A DNA stretch of 64,000 nucleotides from Phymatolithon calcareum (GCA_977006965.1 OZ345377.1:310001-374000); one strand, 5' to 3'. Shown: positions 10,476 through 21,800, counted from the first letter of the stretch. The notes: generated by a model not told the origin, from the letters alone. Made by a program: numbers and translations.

Positions 10476-11441
10476 ATGGCGCCCAAGTATCCCGATGGCA
10501 CCCTTGTCTGGGCACTTGTGACCGGTTTCCCGTGGTGGCCCGCCCTGGTGGTTCCCTTCAGCTCGTTCTGTTTCCAGGCGAAGAACAGCCCCGCTCCGAC
10601 GTACAGCGAAGATGGTACTACCGTGATATTCTTTGGGGATGGCAGCCTTGAATATCTCTCCCCGACCAAGGTTGACCTCTTCCGTGATCATGAGAAGTAT
10701 CAGCAGAAGACAGGCGAGTGGTCTGACCAGATCCTGTACGCCATGGACATGGCGCAGAATTGGGGCAAGGACAAGGCGAACCCGTTTTCCACCGCCCCCA
10801 TCGCAGTTGCGCTGAACGCTGCCGCTCAGGCTGCGCTTGTGCTGTTGAACCAGATTGACCAGGCGGGAAATGCCGCCAATGGTGTCGCGCCGTTGACCGC
10901 TGGTGCTCGTGTTCCGAATATTTTTCGTCGATCCGCTCGACGCAGGTCGACTTCTCGCGGCAATGGTGCCGTCATCCGTGTGCAGCGTGCGTCTGCTCCA
11001 ATCATGCCTATTGCGGCGGTTCCAACTGCAGTTGGTGATATTGTCAACACTACCAACGCCGGCGGTATGGTGACCGCCTCCCAGCGCAGCTCACTCGGAG
11101 TTTCGAGGACCCCAATTTCCAAATTACGTCGCTCCTCTCGTGGTGTCTCCACTGCCACCACCCGGGGTCCTAGCGCCACTCCGCGCGCTGCAGATGTTAC
11201 CCCTCCCATTCGTCGCAGTCAGCGTCTCAGGAACGCTGCAACTCCGCCCGCTGCGAACGGCGCGGGAGCGGCTTCCGAGCAGGACACCCCGTCGAGTGGT
11301 GGAACCTCAGATGCTGGTGTAAATGGCGCGGGACGTGGTGCGAATGGTGCTGGGGTGACTAATGGGAATCGCCTTGGTGCCGCCACCGCTGCGCGTGGGG
11401 GTCGTCCCATGGGGACGCGCAGATCCACACGCAGGCGCTGA
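10476..11441 (+). CDS. PWWP-domain protein, copy A
   Basis: This 321-residue protein starts at ATG 10476, chosen because similarity to the PWWP fold begins at once and the upstream in-frame codons are Pro/Ser/Arg-rich and diverge from copy C. Residues 5-75 form the PWWP domain: DGTLVWALVTGFPWWPALVV holds the signature, and VIFFGDGSLEYLSPTKVDLF the later strands. PWWP domains read methylated H3K36 on nucleosomes, so a nuclear chromatin role is likely. After an Ala-rich helix (about 115-140) the rest is disordered and basic, with clusters RRSARRRSTSR, KLRRSSRG, RRSQRLR and a C-terminal RRSTRRR, probably DNA contact or nuclear import. No catalytic domain is fused. It is nearly identical to copy C; both are open, which suggests the gene is functional. 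It has a TATA box about 300 bp upstream. Confidence 0.88.
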   Translation: MAPKYPDGTLVWALVTGFPWWPALVVPFSSFCFQAKNSPAPTYSEDGTTVIFFGDGSLEYLSPTKVDLFRDHEKYQQKTGEWSDQILYAMDMAQNWGKDKANPFSTAPIAVALNAAAQAALVLLNQIDQAGNAANGVAPLTAGARVPNIFRRSARRRSTSRGNGAVIRVQRASAPIMPIAAVPTAVGDIVNTTNAGGMVTASQRSSLGVSRTPISKLRRSSRGVSTATTRGPSATPRAADVTPPIRRSQRLRNAATPPAANGAGAASEQDTPSSGGTSDAGVNGAGRGANGAGVTNGNRLGAATAARGGRPMGTRRSTRRR

Positions 11442-12741
11442 GTATCTTGACGGGAAACACCCACTGTACTTTTGAAGTGCGTCTGTGGGATTCCTGTGAT
11501 CTTGTGGTGTAGTTGTTTCTTTGATTTTCTTGTTTGTCTTCCATTAGAGCTATCTTTACCTTACTTCGGCAGTTAAATGAATTAGTTTCCCTTGAGTTGC
11601 GCATCCAGGGCATACAGAGTTTCAGGCAGCAATAGAATACACAGTCCTTTGGAGAGAATTTGCATACGAAAGGCAGGCAGTGCTATACCATTGCCTTGCC
11701 TTGCTTCGTTGGAACAGTCGTGAGGCGGATGAATCCGGGCAAATTTGACCCAACGGTTGCCCCGGCACGTGTACCAATGCTGATCGGTTCACCTTCCGCC
11801 GTCCGTGTTTCTGCATATATAGTCAGCGCCGTCGTGGGATGTATAGCTATTGCCCTTTAATAAGGAGAAAGGAGCACAACTCTAAAGATGGGGGACTAAC
11901 GAGCATGAAATTTCCATGACGTTCCTATTGCGACTGTGGTCTGCGAAATGCCGATGGATTGCTGCACTTGCACTACGCATATCTCGTCATCCATGGAAAT
12001 GCTAGGAACTCTAGCAATTTCGTCAAGGGTCGTTCTTTCGGAAGAACAGTACGACCGGGCAATGTCTTATGCAGCATTTGTTGTCTGATTGACTTACTGT
12101 ATTTTCCATCTAGCCAGAAGGACGCAGAAGTGAAATCTATTTTACGCCCTTGATCACGAAAAATTGAAAAATGTCGAATAGAACCACCTTGAAAAGCTTG
12201 CAATGTCGTGTCCTCATGCCTTTTGCTCAAGGATCGTTAATTAATAGCAACGAGATCTCAAACCTTCCGCGGCAGGATTGCCACCCCCCCAATTGGGCGA
12301 CCGTCGGCATTCTCGAATTGACCGATTCATCGTCTCCCGGATGGGCAGCATCTGAAAATTCTTCTTCCATTCCCGCTCAGCACGTCCTCGTCAAATCATG
12401 ATTGCTGCCTCCGTGTAGTCTCCCTTTCAAAAAGGTAAGCAGGTCGTTTAGACACGCATCGTGATCATGGATCGACTTTCACTAGAAGACGTTTTACTCG
12501 CCACTTCGACCGGAATGCTGATGAGCAAGGACGGCGACGCGATTTTCGAGATGAATACATGGAAGGGCATGAAATATCCAATAAATGCTGCAACTTCATC
12601 AAAATTTGTGTTGTGCACTCAATATTACGGCCATGTAGTGCTGAAAGCTGAGAAGGCATTCTGGCATTCCTCGAACAACACAAGTTTAGTTTGTCCGGAG
12701 AAGGCCGCAAATGTCGCAAGTCGCAAGTCCCGACCCAGTTG
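11442..12741. other. Intergenic stretch between convergent PWWP and fucosyltransferase-like genes
   Basis: It is conserved with 48856-50162 in copy C. The plus-strand frame at about 12461-12835 is open, but most differences from copy C change amino acids and the frame is broken differently, so I do not call a gene. On the minus strand just beyond the fucosyltransferase stop, another frame reads a sequence with VTTGSGLG, which could be a lost C-terminus of that gene. Confidence 0.5.
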
Positions 12742-13858
12742 TCACAAGGGTATGCGCTTTCCAAGCACAAGTCCCTCCACCAATGTGTTGGTCAGTGCAT
12801 CTGGAATCTCATCCAACGACACTGTACCAGAATGACGAGGTCGAATGGGGTTCACAACAAGCTGCGCACCATAACGTCTCTCCCGTTCCTCAAAAACAGC
12901 CTTTGACATCTTCATTATCAGTGGCGAGATACACAGCGCCCATTCCGGTATCGGCACACTTCAGCAATCGATCCGCGGTTGTATTACGGTCCACGTTCAG
13001 CTCCTGGAATCGTTTCGTCCTTCCCTCTTTCCGGAATTTGTCACCCAGTCTAGCGTGCACGGCAGTGAAATACCGATCCAGAATGGTGGCCAGAGTGTCT
13101 GCGGTCCGCTTCGCGAAGACGCGTCGAAATTTGAACAGAGCGCGATAGATTTTTCGATTGGAGTACATATTGCTCTCCCCGAGATAACCGCAACGGTCGG
13201 TGCGATTGCCAGGACGGAGGCGACGGCAAGCAATACGAAAGTGCGAGGTTCCCACAGTGCGTTCGTACATCGGAAAGGTTTCCGACGCGAGACGGATTAT
13301 ACATTTCTGCCAATTGCGCTGCTCGAACTGCGGTTGCGGCAGACGGCGCACTCCAGCTCGACCACGCACCAACGATGTGCGCCAGTTGAGCATGAGCGTT
13401 CCGACGAGAGGGATGGGGGTATCACAACGAATATGTCCCGGTTTGAAGAGCCGGCAGACGGGGAATTCGGGGACGTCTTCGACAATGAAGAAATGACGAA
13501 TTTCCATGGTGAGCATGAAGGCGTGATGGAGACTGCGGATCTTGTAACCGAGACCTGAACTGCCGCTCCCATTCTGGCAGAGAAAGTGGGTCTGGTAGTA
13601 GAGGTGTGGATCGTGGGCGATGCGAATGTGCCAATCGATGTACTCCTCTAGAAGCTCGTCAGTGTCGGCCATCCGCGTCTCAACGCGCGCGCGGAACTCG
13701 GGACCGGCCGGTTGGAGATGGGGTGTGACTGCTTCGGTTAGCAGAATGCAGAGTAGCACGACGAGGGCGGGGCGGAGGCGCCTTGAAATGCGAGTAGGAA
13801 TTTGGGAGCATGCATTGCCGCGGTGGGCGAGCGGTTCATGAGGCAGGTCGCCAGACAT
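12742..13858 (-). pseudogene. Fucosyltransferase-like membrane protein, copy A, frameshifted
   Basis: The frame opens at ATG 13858 with a basic N-terminus, then a hydrophobic anchor (ALVVLLCILLTEAV), as in type II Golgi glycosyltransferases. The next region, SGLGYKIRSLHHAFMLTMEI, matches the N-terminal part of GT23/protein O-fucosyltransferase-like enzymes. VHARLGDKFR matches their donor-binding H-x-R-x-x-D-K motif, and VYLATDNEDV their later strand. At about 12900 one extra base relative to copy C shifts the frame, so the first frame ends at 12890. The rest (FEERERRYG to GKRIPL) is in the next frame down to 12742. The C-terminus typical of the family is also not in frame. Copy A keeps the motif Asp that copy C has lost. 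Confidence 0.7.
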
Positions 13859-14637
13859 GGGAGCTAAGATGCAGAGAGTTTGTTACGACGTTCTCTCCTC
13901 GAGAAGCATGATTTGTCGACGGCGACCGCTGATATTCTGAGGGCAAAAAAAGGTTGACAACAGACACGGTCTTGTTGCGAGTGGATGGGTATTGAATTCG
14001 TCCGGAAGCTCCGTCTCGGTGGGTGAGAGGCGGTCTGACGCGGTGGACTATTGCAAGGAGGAAGATGGATGAGGAAGAGTGCCTTTCTCTATCGCATGAG
14101 TTTAACTGAAGCCTCCTCGTTCATTTTGAGTTGTGGAAGTACTGCCTCAATTTTACGTTGCGGACTCAAAAGCGACTCGAAAGCACTATGAAATCAGAGG
14201 TGGTTATCATAGCTTGAAGTAATTGCAATCATAATTGGATATGCTGATTTAATTGCAATTGGATTTGCCTCTAAGAGTCCAATAAATCTGAAATTGGTAA
14301 ATTGGTATTTTCTGTGCAATCATTACCAATTTAATTGGTTCAAGCCCAGATTATGAGGACATTTTAGGACGCATACAGCGTTTGCGACACAAAATGACAG
14401 TTGACGAATTTGGTAATATGAATCCAGCTCCGGAGACATCCTAGGGACGGCATAGATTTTGTATGTACTACATAAAAGTAGTTGATTGGATGAAGACCAG
14501 AAACAAATGAAATTTCGAAATACGGCCAATGCACTGAACCGCATTCCATTTCAGGTTAGCCTGAGTTTTTTTTACCGTTCAATGTGGACCTGGATGAAAA
14601 CTGAAGGCACTAAAATTCATTCATTCAATCATTTTGA
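13859..14637. other. Intergenic, no gene recognised
   Basis: It aligns with 51231-52037 in copy C and includes AT-rich blocks with repeated aattgcaat, aattggat and aattggt words at about 14218-14345. No coding signal is convincing. Confidence 0.5.
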
Positions 14638-15030
14638 GGATATTTGATGATTTTATTTTGAGAGCTCCCAAAGCCTCACCTTGGAGTAACGAGGAAGATC
14701 TTGCGATAATCTCTACGCTAAAGTCGTCTGGCTACTCAAAACGTTCTTGATTCGTAATTCTCTACGAACAAGAGCTCCTGTGAGTCTCTTGCACTCAAGC
14801 TCAATTTCTGTACTCATCTTCGACGACGCTAGAGTACGTTGTAAGGCGACTAGTTCGATCACCGCGGTAATTACACAGTAAGCACCCAACACTGATTTCC
14901 TCCAAAGGAGTGCTCGGTTGTATGTCAACCTTAGGAACCTTAAACGTGTCGTTCTTTCTCCTATGTAAAGGTATTCCCCTTGTGGGGCTGGCAACACCTC
15001 GAGGGCCTGAGATTCTTCCACTCTAATGAA
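14638..15030 (-). mobile_element. LINE fragment, C-terminal coding end
   Basis: The minus strand encodes LYIGERTTRLRFLRLTYNRALLWRKSVLG followed by an IELVALQRTLASSKM helix. Near-identical peptides occur in the LINEs at 31.02-31.97 and 44.22-44.85 kb (the longer block is R-T-T-R-L-R then N-R-A-x-L-W-R-K-S). The 3' end on the plus strand reads gatatttgatgattttatt. Copy C lacks 14638-14965 but keeps the upstream part (about 52037 onward), so the 3' part was probably deleted there rather than never inserted. Confidence 0.75.
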
Positions 15031-15254
15031 TTTGTTGCGAGATTGTCTTGTGCAATCTCAATGGAAATCTGAAATTGCAGTGTATTTTTCTTGTTGTCGA
15101 ACAAGACAGTGGCATGCAATGTGACCGCGGTCAATGGCGAAACAAGAAGGCTAAGAAGGACACTGAAAGCACAAGACTTAGGGGAGATCCTATAGAGCGA
15201 CCACGTCGGGTGTCCACCCGCAAGAGTTAGTTCGTAATAACTGACAAACCCTAG

Positions 15255-17197
15255 TGTCTAGTTTACTAACCACCTCAATTGAGGGGCGATTTAAAAGCTC
15301 GATAAAATCTATAAAACGAAGGCGGAACAGCTCGCTCACGCCAGAGTCGTAAGGCCGGGCTTGTCTTCTGTGCGAGAAGTAGCGCAACTACTACCTGAAA
15401 AGCACATCGTGCTGAGCTAGGAACGAAAATGTGCTGTCTACTCTTAAGAATCAGACCTGCTGTGTCGCAAGAAAAAGACTCCCGTCTACGGGTCGGTGCA
15501 GCCAAACATGCCAAGGAAACGAAGGCGCTAAGTCGAGAAGAATGTTCTAGACTATAGGCAGCCATTTACAAGTCAATATATGTGATTGGTACGGCTCAGG
15601 ATGTAGTTGAAGAGAAAATCGGTGGTCTCGCCAGCAAGTCACTGCGCGTAAAATGGGTCCTAATTCAGCACCGAGTGAAGAAGATTAAGATTGCGACCGT
15701 CAAGATTGTTAGCCTCAATTCATCAAATCCTGTTGATGGTGCTTCAGCCCGCTCGGCACCTTGCGCCGAGCTCACACTGGAAAAGCGTCGAATTGTCAAG
15801 TCCTGCTTACAGTACTCATCTTCGCCAACCTCCATCAGAAAACGCCAATTTTCCAGCTTCATTCGCAACGAAACGCTAACCAGTAGACCAAATAATCTGC
15901 AACACAGTCTTCAGAAGCACTGGGTGCTCTTTTGGGGGCTCTCTTCGCTACTCCCTCTAAGATTTTTGGGATGTTTTCAAACAGCCCCTCATTGTTCACG
16001 AACTTGAGTACTCCGATCGGTTTCTCATTGCATATTTCCTCCACCGTTTTGGTGAAAACTCTACCAATAGTCTGGCGCCTTGATACATTCCGTCTACTAC
16101 AGCGTAGGAGTAGATGCTCCACGGTTTCATTGGTTCCCACAGAGCAGGTCTTGCATATAGGGTCGTATTCAACGGGAACACATTGAAAAACTGTTACCAG
16201 CTAGCGCGATAGTGCGGCAAGTTGATTGAGAGTAGTTTCAGCGCGCCTGTGGCTTATATTGCGCTCTGGGGGTAACAATTGCATACTCCGAGGCTTTGTC
16301 GACTGGTGCCGATTGACAATCGACCGCGCAGAGTCTATGGTTAAGGATTTATTTTGATGCGTCACCAGACTTCACTCTGTAATGCCTTTTCGAGCAAGGT
16401 CGTCCGTTTTTTCGTTTCCCGGGAGCCCACAGTAGCTTGGGATTCAAATTGCTTCGCAAGTGATGATATCATCAATTAGCCTTTCCAATGTATCCGATGG
16501 CTTGTCATCTCCCCATACATCCATCGTTGCCCGGTCAGCGCATCGAGGAATCTCCTTCTGTCTGCGAACCAGCGAATGTGGTGTACGCATGGGATTCGAA
16601 AGCGTTCTATCTCCTCAAAAGCTCAGACTGCCGAGAATATTTCGGCGTCGAACGACGAACCCACTGCTTCAATGGTCGTTTCGTGTGAACACATTCGCTC
16701 CGGAAGCTTTCTTGGTTGATAACTCGTTTCAAATCTCTGAAGCTCATCGAGAGTGTCAGCAGCGCGTAATGAAAGATAACATGAAGTACTGATCCAGCAA
16801 TTCACCGATACCGCATTTAACTCCAGTACTACTCCTCAACATTCAGTCAATTCATATCGTACATTTACGTTAGAGAGCGGTGCTCGAACCCACTTCATTC
16901 CCACCGAGAAGAAAAGGAAGAATTCGAATGTCATGGCGACTACTTTTGCGGCGCAAATAAACCGCAAAGTTTGCAAAGTGAGGAAAACGACTGCCATATG
17001 TTCATCATGTAGCAAGCTTTATGGTGGCGAAACATGCATCAGTCGCTTTCATTTGGTTGAGACTGTTTCACGAAGCTCGTTGTTGGTATCCATAAGCTTA
17101 ACGCTGTACAAGAGCATGATATTGGCGAGCTTTCGTTTGCAAAAAATTATATGAATTTCATACCCTCAATTGAGGGAAAATTTCAGTAAACTAGACA
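15255..17197 (+). mobile_element. piggyBac-like DNA transposon with CTAG target duplication, interrupted by a LINE
   Basis: The terminal inverted repeats are tgtctagtttact at the left and its complement agtaaactagaca at the right. A sub-terminal palindrome cctcaattgagg lies near each end (15271, 17163). The 4-bp duplication ctag lies at 15251-15254 and 17198-17201. Copy C has the empty site with one ctag at 52318-52321. The left interior encodes SLRVKWVLIQHRVKKIKIATVKI. The paralogous element at 33.16-34.81 kb encodes LRLKWVLVQKSIKKTKIKTIKI and, further on, clear piggyBac transposase sequence. The internal right end (16.8-17.15 kb) is also related to that element. A LINE with RNase H occupies about 15.86-16.80 kb. 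The frame is broken, so this copy is inactive. Confidence 0.8.
15859..16805 (-). mobile_element. LINE 3' part with RNase H, nested in the piggyBac-like element
   Basis: The minus strand, read with stops and shifts, gives an RNase H block. FDAEIFSAV-x-AFEEIERF holds the conserved Glu, and IPSYCGLPGNEKTDDLARKG is the typical RNase H closing segment. A cysteine motif PICKTCSVGTNETVEHLLLRC follows, as at the C-terminus of RNase H-bearing LINEs. The same C-terminus occurs on the plus strand at 31.98-32.29 kb. The insertion borders and target duplication are not clear to me. Confidence 0.75.
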
Positions 17198-17201
17198 CTA
17201 G

Positions 17202-17954
17202 AGTCGAAATAAATCACAGGATGGGAGGCACTAAGAGATCGTCAAGTTGGGTCACTGACTCGCACGTGCGTATCGAGGTAGCCGTTAGACCTGAAAGTGA
17301 CATGAGAGTGTAGGTATTCGTGGAATGTGAAATGCAACCCCCAGCCAGTAGGTTGGAGAACCAGGTAGCTTATAAGGCACCGCTCATCGCAGCGAGTAAA
17401 TGATCGCATTCTCAAGAAATTCGCAATTAGCGAGCGCGAGTGCCGACTACTTTGCCGACTCTGAGAGTGCCACAGACTGCTGCTTGCACGTCGAGTTCCG
17501 AGACGTCGCCAAAAATCGACTCTGGGGTTGGTCGCGCGAAGTGAAGTACCATTTGACGAAGCAAGCAATGTTCGTAAGGCACTTAGAAGTTAGGTGCCCT
17601 CAATGCTAGATTTTCTTTCATGTGAGAGTGGGGCACAAGGTATGCAGAAGGCTTGAGCTGTCCTGACGTTGTTCATCGTCGGAGGACGCAACTGAATTTT
17701 CTCGAACTCCAAGCTCTCGAAAGAAAGTGCCTACTTTACTCTCTGAAAAGATGCAATCGTCAACGTCCGATCAGTAAATCAACGTAAATAAGGCCTTTTA
17801 GTCCGTCATCGCTTTTTCAATAAGCCAGGAATCGATAGTTCACAGAACACACGTCTTGAACATAAGATTGATGAAGAGCTATGCGCGACGGCGAGAGGCA
17901 TGGGCAACAGGGAGTAGCATCACTCCAAGAGTACCCAATTTGGGCTCAAGAGAC
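17202..17954. repeat. Paralogous non-coding DNA, matches 52.32-53.06 kb
   Basis: It is highly similar to copy C. A minus-strand frame with LISYLVLQPTGWGLHFTFHEY is conserved in both copies (17242-17568; 52025-52543). The flanking parts are not kept open in the same way and I recognise no domain. Confidence 0.5.
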
Positions 17955-17967
17955 GAATTACAACGGG

Positions 17968-19768
17968 ATGGATGGGTTTCTGTTTTATTGAAGCTCCCTT
18001 AGTCAATTATCATTGCAACTGAGAGACTTTTCGTTGCGCTACAATCCTTCGCTTACGTTTTCATTTTGATTTCGGACATTTTCTTTGGACGGTATCAACT
18101 GCCATTTCCAGCATCTCTTTTTGAATATCGGAAAGTCGTTGCTTGGGCATTAAGTTTGAGATAACTGTTAGAGCTTCATCGATTTCGGAATCTTCGTTTC
18201 TTGCTTGTTCTTGCCAGGGATATGGGAAGCGGTGAAATAACCAGTGCGTGCAAAGAAGCCTGTGCTTCGCTTTTTTGAGGCTGAGGAATGGTGGTAGTTC
18301 GTTCTTGATGGGCTGAGGAGGGCGCCGGCCCTCCCGTCCTGTAGTTTTCGAAGGGAGACATTCTTCCCATTCTTCTTTTGCGTTCTTCAGCGTTCTTGCG
18401 TTTACGCTTGTCGTAGCGTCTAGGGTGCTTGCAAACTCTTCTGTAGATGTACAGAGACGAGCTTTTTGAAGCATATCGTTTGTCGCGTTCAATATTGCCA
18501 GTCGTGTTGTGCCCTTGGGAAGCTCAAGTGCCTATTTTCTTCGAAATTTCTGTGGTGTTATGAACTTGGAGCTCAAAGGCGCTTGGCGTAGTTGAATGGA
18601 TTCCAGGCGGCATATTCCTCGAAAGCGGGCCTGCATATTCTTGCATCAGGTTCCGAACATTCTAGAGAACAGGTTACTCTCTTGGGCGTCCTGTGCGCGA
18701 AGGATGTTACGCGTCAGATCTGCGAACGGGAGAAGATACTCTGTCATTGGACGGACGAGCGCCTTATATTGTCTTAAGCATGTCGAGGGTGCGAACCCTT
18801 TCCCGTGGAGTCCGATGTTTCCTAGAACCATCAGTCAATTCTGTGCAGCATCTATTCTGGAAAGCGTAGAGGTTTCTGTGACGCCGTTCGAAGATATGGA
18901 GATGCCCAGGTATGTAGTTTCGGACAAAGTCTCGATTTCTTTTCTTGCAAGAACGAATTTGAAGATTTCGTTTGCACCATTGGGAGTTATGACGCAACTC
19001 TTCCCGACATTTGTATTCCAGACCATCTAGGTAGAGGCGGCCCAGTCCGAGGCGGTGTCCAGGAGCAATTGAAGCCCTATTGGGGAAAAAGTGCGAAGTA
19101 TGACGTCATCCGCGAGAAACGTGGCTGGGATTTTAGAATAATGAAACGGAATTCCTGACAAGCTCTCAACAAGAACGTCCATGAAGATAGTATATGGCGC
19201 CGGTGATGGTGGTGATCCTTGTGGGACCTCTTTGTTGATTACAGACCGATTATATCGGTCGTCCGTAGGAGTATAGATCATGCTAGGTTGGAGAAAGTAC
19301 ATAACCCATGAGACCAGTGTTGCAGGAAGCCTCTTCTTGAGTAGTCGAGATAGAACGTGTCTTGGCATGGTGTCGAAAGCCTTCGAAAGGTCGAGAACGG
19401 CAATGTTCCTGTGACCATTTTTGATTGCCGCAATGGTGTACAATACGGCATCCGGGCATCCAGAGCCCTTCCTGAAGCCAGTTTGGATCTTATTGAAGGC
19501 GTAGTGTTTTCTCAGGATTTTATCCAGTGCGCTCTCTATGATTTTCCTTGTATGCGATAGAAGGGCTATCGGTCTGTAGTTTGCGGGGTCTCTTGGGTCG
19601 CCTTTCTTGTAGAACGGGAGAAGCTTGATCAAGTTCCAGAGGCTGGGGGTTTCTTTCACGCGACCACACGCCCTCCAAAGGGATATGATAAGTTTGGCAG
19701 ATAGCTCAGGCGAGGCTTGGAACATTTCTGAGAAAATTCCATCGGCTCCGGTGGCTTTTCGTTTTGGG
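17968..19768 (-). mobile_element. 5'-truncated LINE with reverse transcriptase
   Basis: A perfect 13-bp duplication gaattacaacggg flanks it at 17955-17967 and 19769-19781; the empty site is at 53064-53076. The minus strand begins inside reverse transcriptase: KRKATGADGIFSEMF, then NYRPIALLS, VLDLSKAFDTM, EVPQGSPPSP and the catalytic FLADD at about 19100. After that come a thumb/C-terminal region (YLGISISSNGVTE), a RMF...FRGICR-like segment and the closing HRLLCTHWLFHRFPYPW. The reading frame shifts near 19026, 18830 and 18500, so it is dead. The 3' end is cttcaataaaacagaaac, carrying AATAAA. The related 3' ends at 26166-26279 and 46168-46869 belong to the same family. Confidence 0.92.
19027..19768 (-). 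pseudogene. LINE reverse transcriptase fragment
   Basis: The open stretch covers fingers, palm and the FLADD catalytic motif of a non-LTR reverse transcriptase, in order KATGADG, PANYRPIALLS, LDLSKAFDTMPR, VPQGSPPSP, TFLADDVIL. The palm motif usually reads QGSPLSP; Pro replaces Leu here. The frame closes at TAG 19027 soon after. The upstream fingers and endonuclease are absent because of 5' truncation at 19768. Confidence 0.9.
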
Positions 19769-19924
19769 GAATTACAACGGGACACTTTCAATTCTTTCAA
19801 ATCAGAATTACATTGAAACTGACGTACGCCATGACGTGATTACGCACACGCGTCATTCATAATTAAATGGATTTATTGAGAGGGTACCATGTGTCCCGAC
19901 TGGAGGAAAGTCGGTACCGGGGGA

Positions 19925-21800
19925 TATATGCTGATTTATTTAAAAAGCTCCCAAAGCCACAATTTGATTAACAGGGCAGCTTCTCGCTGTTTTCCATACT
20001 CATCTCTCTACTATCCTTCTAATATCTCCTTAATCCGAATTTCTCTCCTTGTGAGGGCCCGAGTAAGTCTTTTGCATTCCTATTCCGTTTCTTGGTCCAT
20101 CTTTATAGACCGCAGTATACGTTGCAACACGATAAGCTCCACCACTGTCGCAGAAAAGGTGAAAAGATCTTAATCTGCATTCAGACGAGAAGCCATTGCC
20201 TGAAAAGGATAGCAAGACATTGCACTCTATGCTGTATCATATTGTAGGACCTGTGATGTCCCCAATTGGGCAATTAGTAATAGTTATGGACCGATAGATC
20301 AGTATAAAACGCCTTGTTCCCGACAAGCCCGGGAATGAACGGCAAGTTGGTATCAAGAATTCTTTTCCCGCGTTCATCGCAACTTCCGTCGTCAACACAT
20401 CCTCGCACGGGCTATTCGCCCAAGGCTGTGGTTGATAGTCAGTAACGTCTCGCACGGGCTCAACACCCAAGACGTTGGCTGATCTGTTCAAGTTTCCGCA
20501 ATACCTCGCACGGGTTAAACGACCCAAGGTTTGCGAAACACCTCGTCCCCAATCGGCGAATTAATTTTTCGCGACAACCACAGCACCAGTCCCAAAGTAC
20601 TTCGCCAGAATGGATGTTCTCCACAAAGGAACTCTGTTGAAAATGACTCTCAGGCATCTCAATCGCGCAGTTCTGTCCCTTATATATAGCAGTCCTGGTA
20701 AGTCGTTCGGTAAGCCTATCGGCATTTTAACTGTCCGGCTCTCTTCTTCCAACGACAAGACTTTGACTTTTTTCAAAGCTTCTTTAAGGTGTTCCTCTTC
20801 CCCGAGATACCCAATGTCCTTTGATACGTCTTCCAGATCATCTCCTCCTCCCTGGTATTCTTCTGAAAGCTCCAGGAACTTCCTCCGTCTTACCAAGCAT
20901 AAGGCGAACCTTTCAGCCTGGTGCATTCTACTCATCTGTGGGCTGGCGGCACGGCAGAGCACTCGCATCCTCTCCCTTCGATACTCGGCATATTTTCCAA
21001 AACGTATCTGTAGAAAAGATCTTCTGCTGCTTCAATTTCCGATAGTAGTCGTTTCGTGATCGTGGTCAGGTGAATGGCATACTCCCATTTGGGGAGAATC
21101 AACCACTTGAAAATCCACGTGGCTGGTTGGAGTCCTCTGAAGTTCAAGCCAATTTGGAGCAGCTTTTGTATGCATCCCGTCGAATTCCGAACTCTTGAGA
21201 TTGCTGTATCGTCGGTGACTCCGTTATCGTTCATACTGATCCCGAGGTAGGACAGTCTCCAGGCCTCGTGCAGCTCTTTTCCTGCAAGGAAGAATTTCCT
21301 CTTTGGGAGTCCTTTGTACTTAAGGACCTCGCTCTTTCCTGGCTTTGTGTTTCATTTCATGGAGTTCTCGGCTGCCGCTTCGTAGCTATGTCCAATAGTT
21401 TTTGAAATCCTTTTGCGTTCTTTGCCTGAAGAAGAACGTCATCCGCAAACAGCTGCGCTGGATGGTCGGACACTGTTCGTGTTACTTGGGCGGCGGCTTC
21501 GGCGAACGTATCCATGAATATGGTATATAGGCACGGACTAAGAGGGGAGCCCTGCGGAACACCTCGGTCGATAATGCATCACGTTTTCGTTTCGTCTCCT
21601 GCCGACGTGATCCACGACGGTTTCATCAGGTAGGATACCATCTTTGTTATGTGCGCCGGCAACTTTTTCTTCAGTCGCTCGAGGAGTATATCCCTCGGGA
21701 CGCTGTCATAGACTGCTGACAACTCAAGTCCAGCAACGAACGGGTGACCATTTTGCATAGTATTCTTAGCGCGAAGTATGGCCAAATATATGCTCTTGTC
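19925..21800 (-). mobile_element. Decayed LINE, copy A (RT remnants to 3' end)
   Basis: From its 3' end (tttatttaaaaagctcccaa at 19930) upward the minus strand encodes three parts. They are the closing motif DRTARLRCLRVIFNRVPLW, an RVLCRAASPQMSRMHQAERF segment, and a VTDDTAISRVRNSTGCIQKLLQ then AEDLFYRYV region. RT pieces follow: LELSAVYDSVPRD and the region that in copy C contains LFADDVLLQ. A MITE (20146-20576) is inserted in this copy only. Copy C at 53.22-54.70 kb keeps a longer open RT stretch. Several shifts and stops make it inactive. Confidence 0.82.
20146..20576. mobile_element. MITE-like non-autonomous DNA element
   Basis: This 431-bp insert is absent from copy C (junction at about 53439). 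The flanking 5-bp repeat accac lies at 20141-20145 and 20577-20581. The ends are inverted: tgtcgcagaaaa on the left, and tttttcgcgaca on the right, whose complement is tgtcgcgaaaaa. The interior has three spaced units of cctcgcacgggyt...cccaag at about 20401, 20450 and 20505. It has no coding capacity. Confidence 0.65.

Noticed and set aside
14218-14345. AT-rich aattgcaat/aattggat words as an origin or matrix attachment site
   Set aside because: The motif cluster is short and conserved with copy C simply because the segment is duplicated; nothing specific supports a function.
20390-20540. CRISPR-like spaced repeats inside the MITE
   Set aside because: Only three imperfect units in a eukaryotic transposon with unequal spacing and no cas genes.
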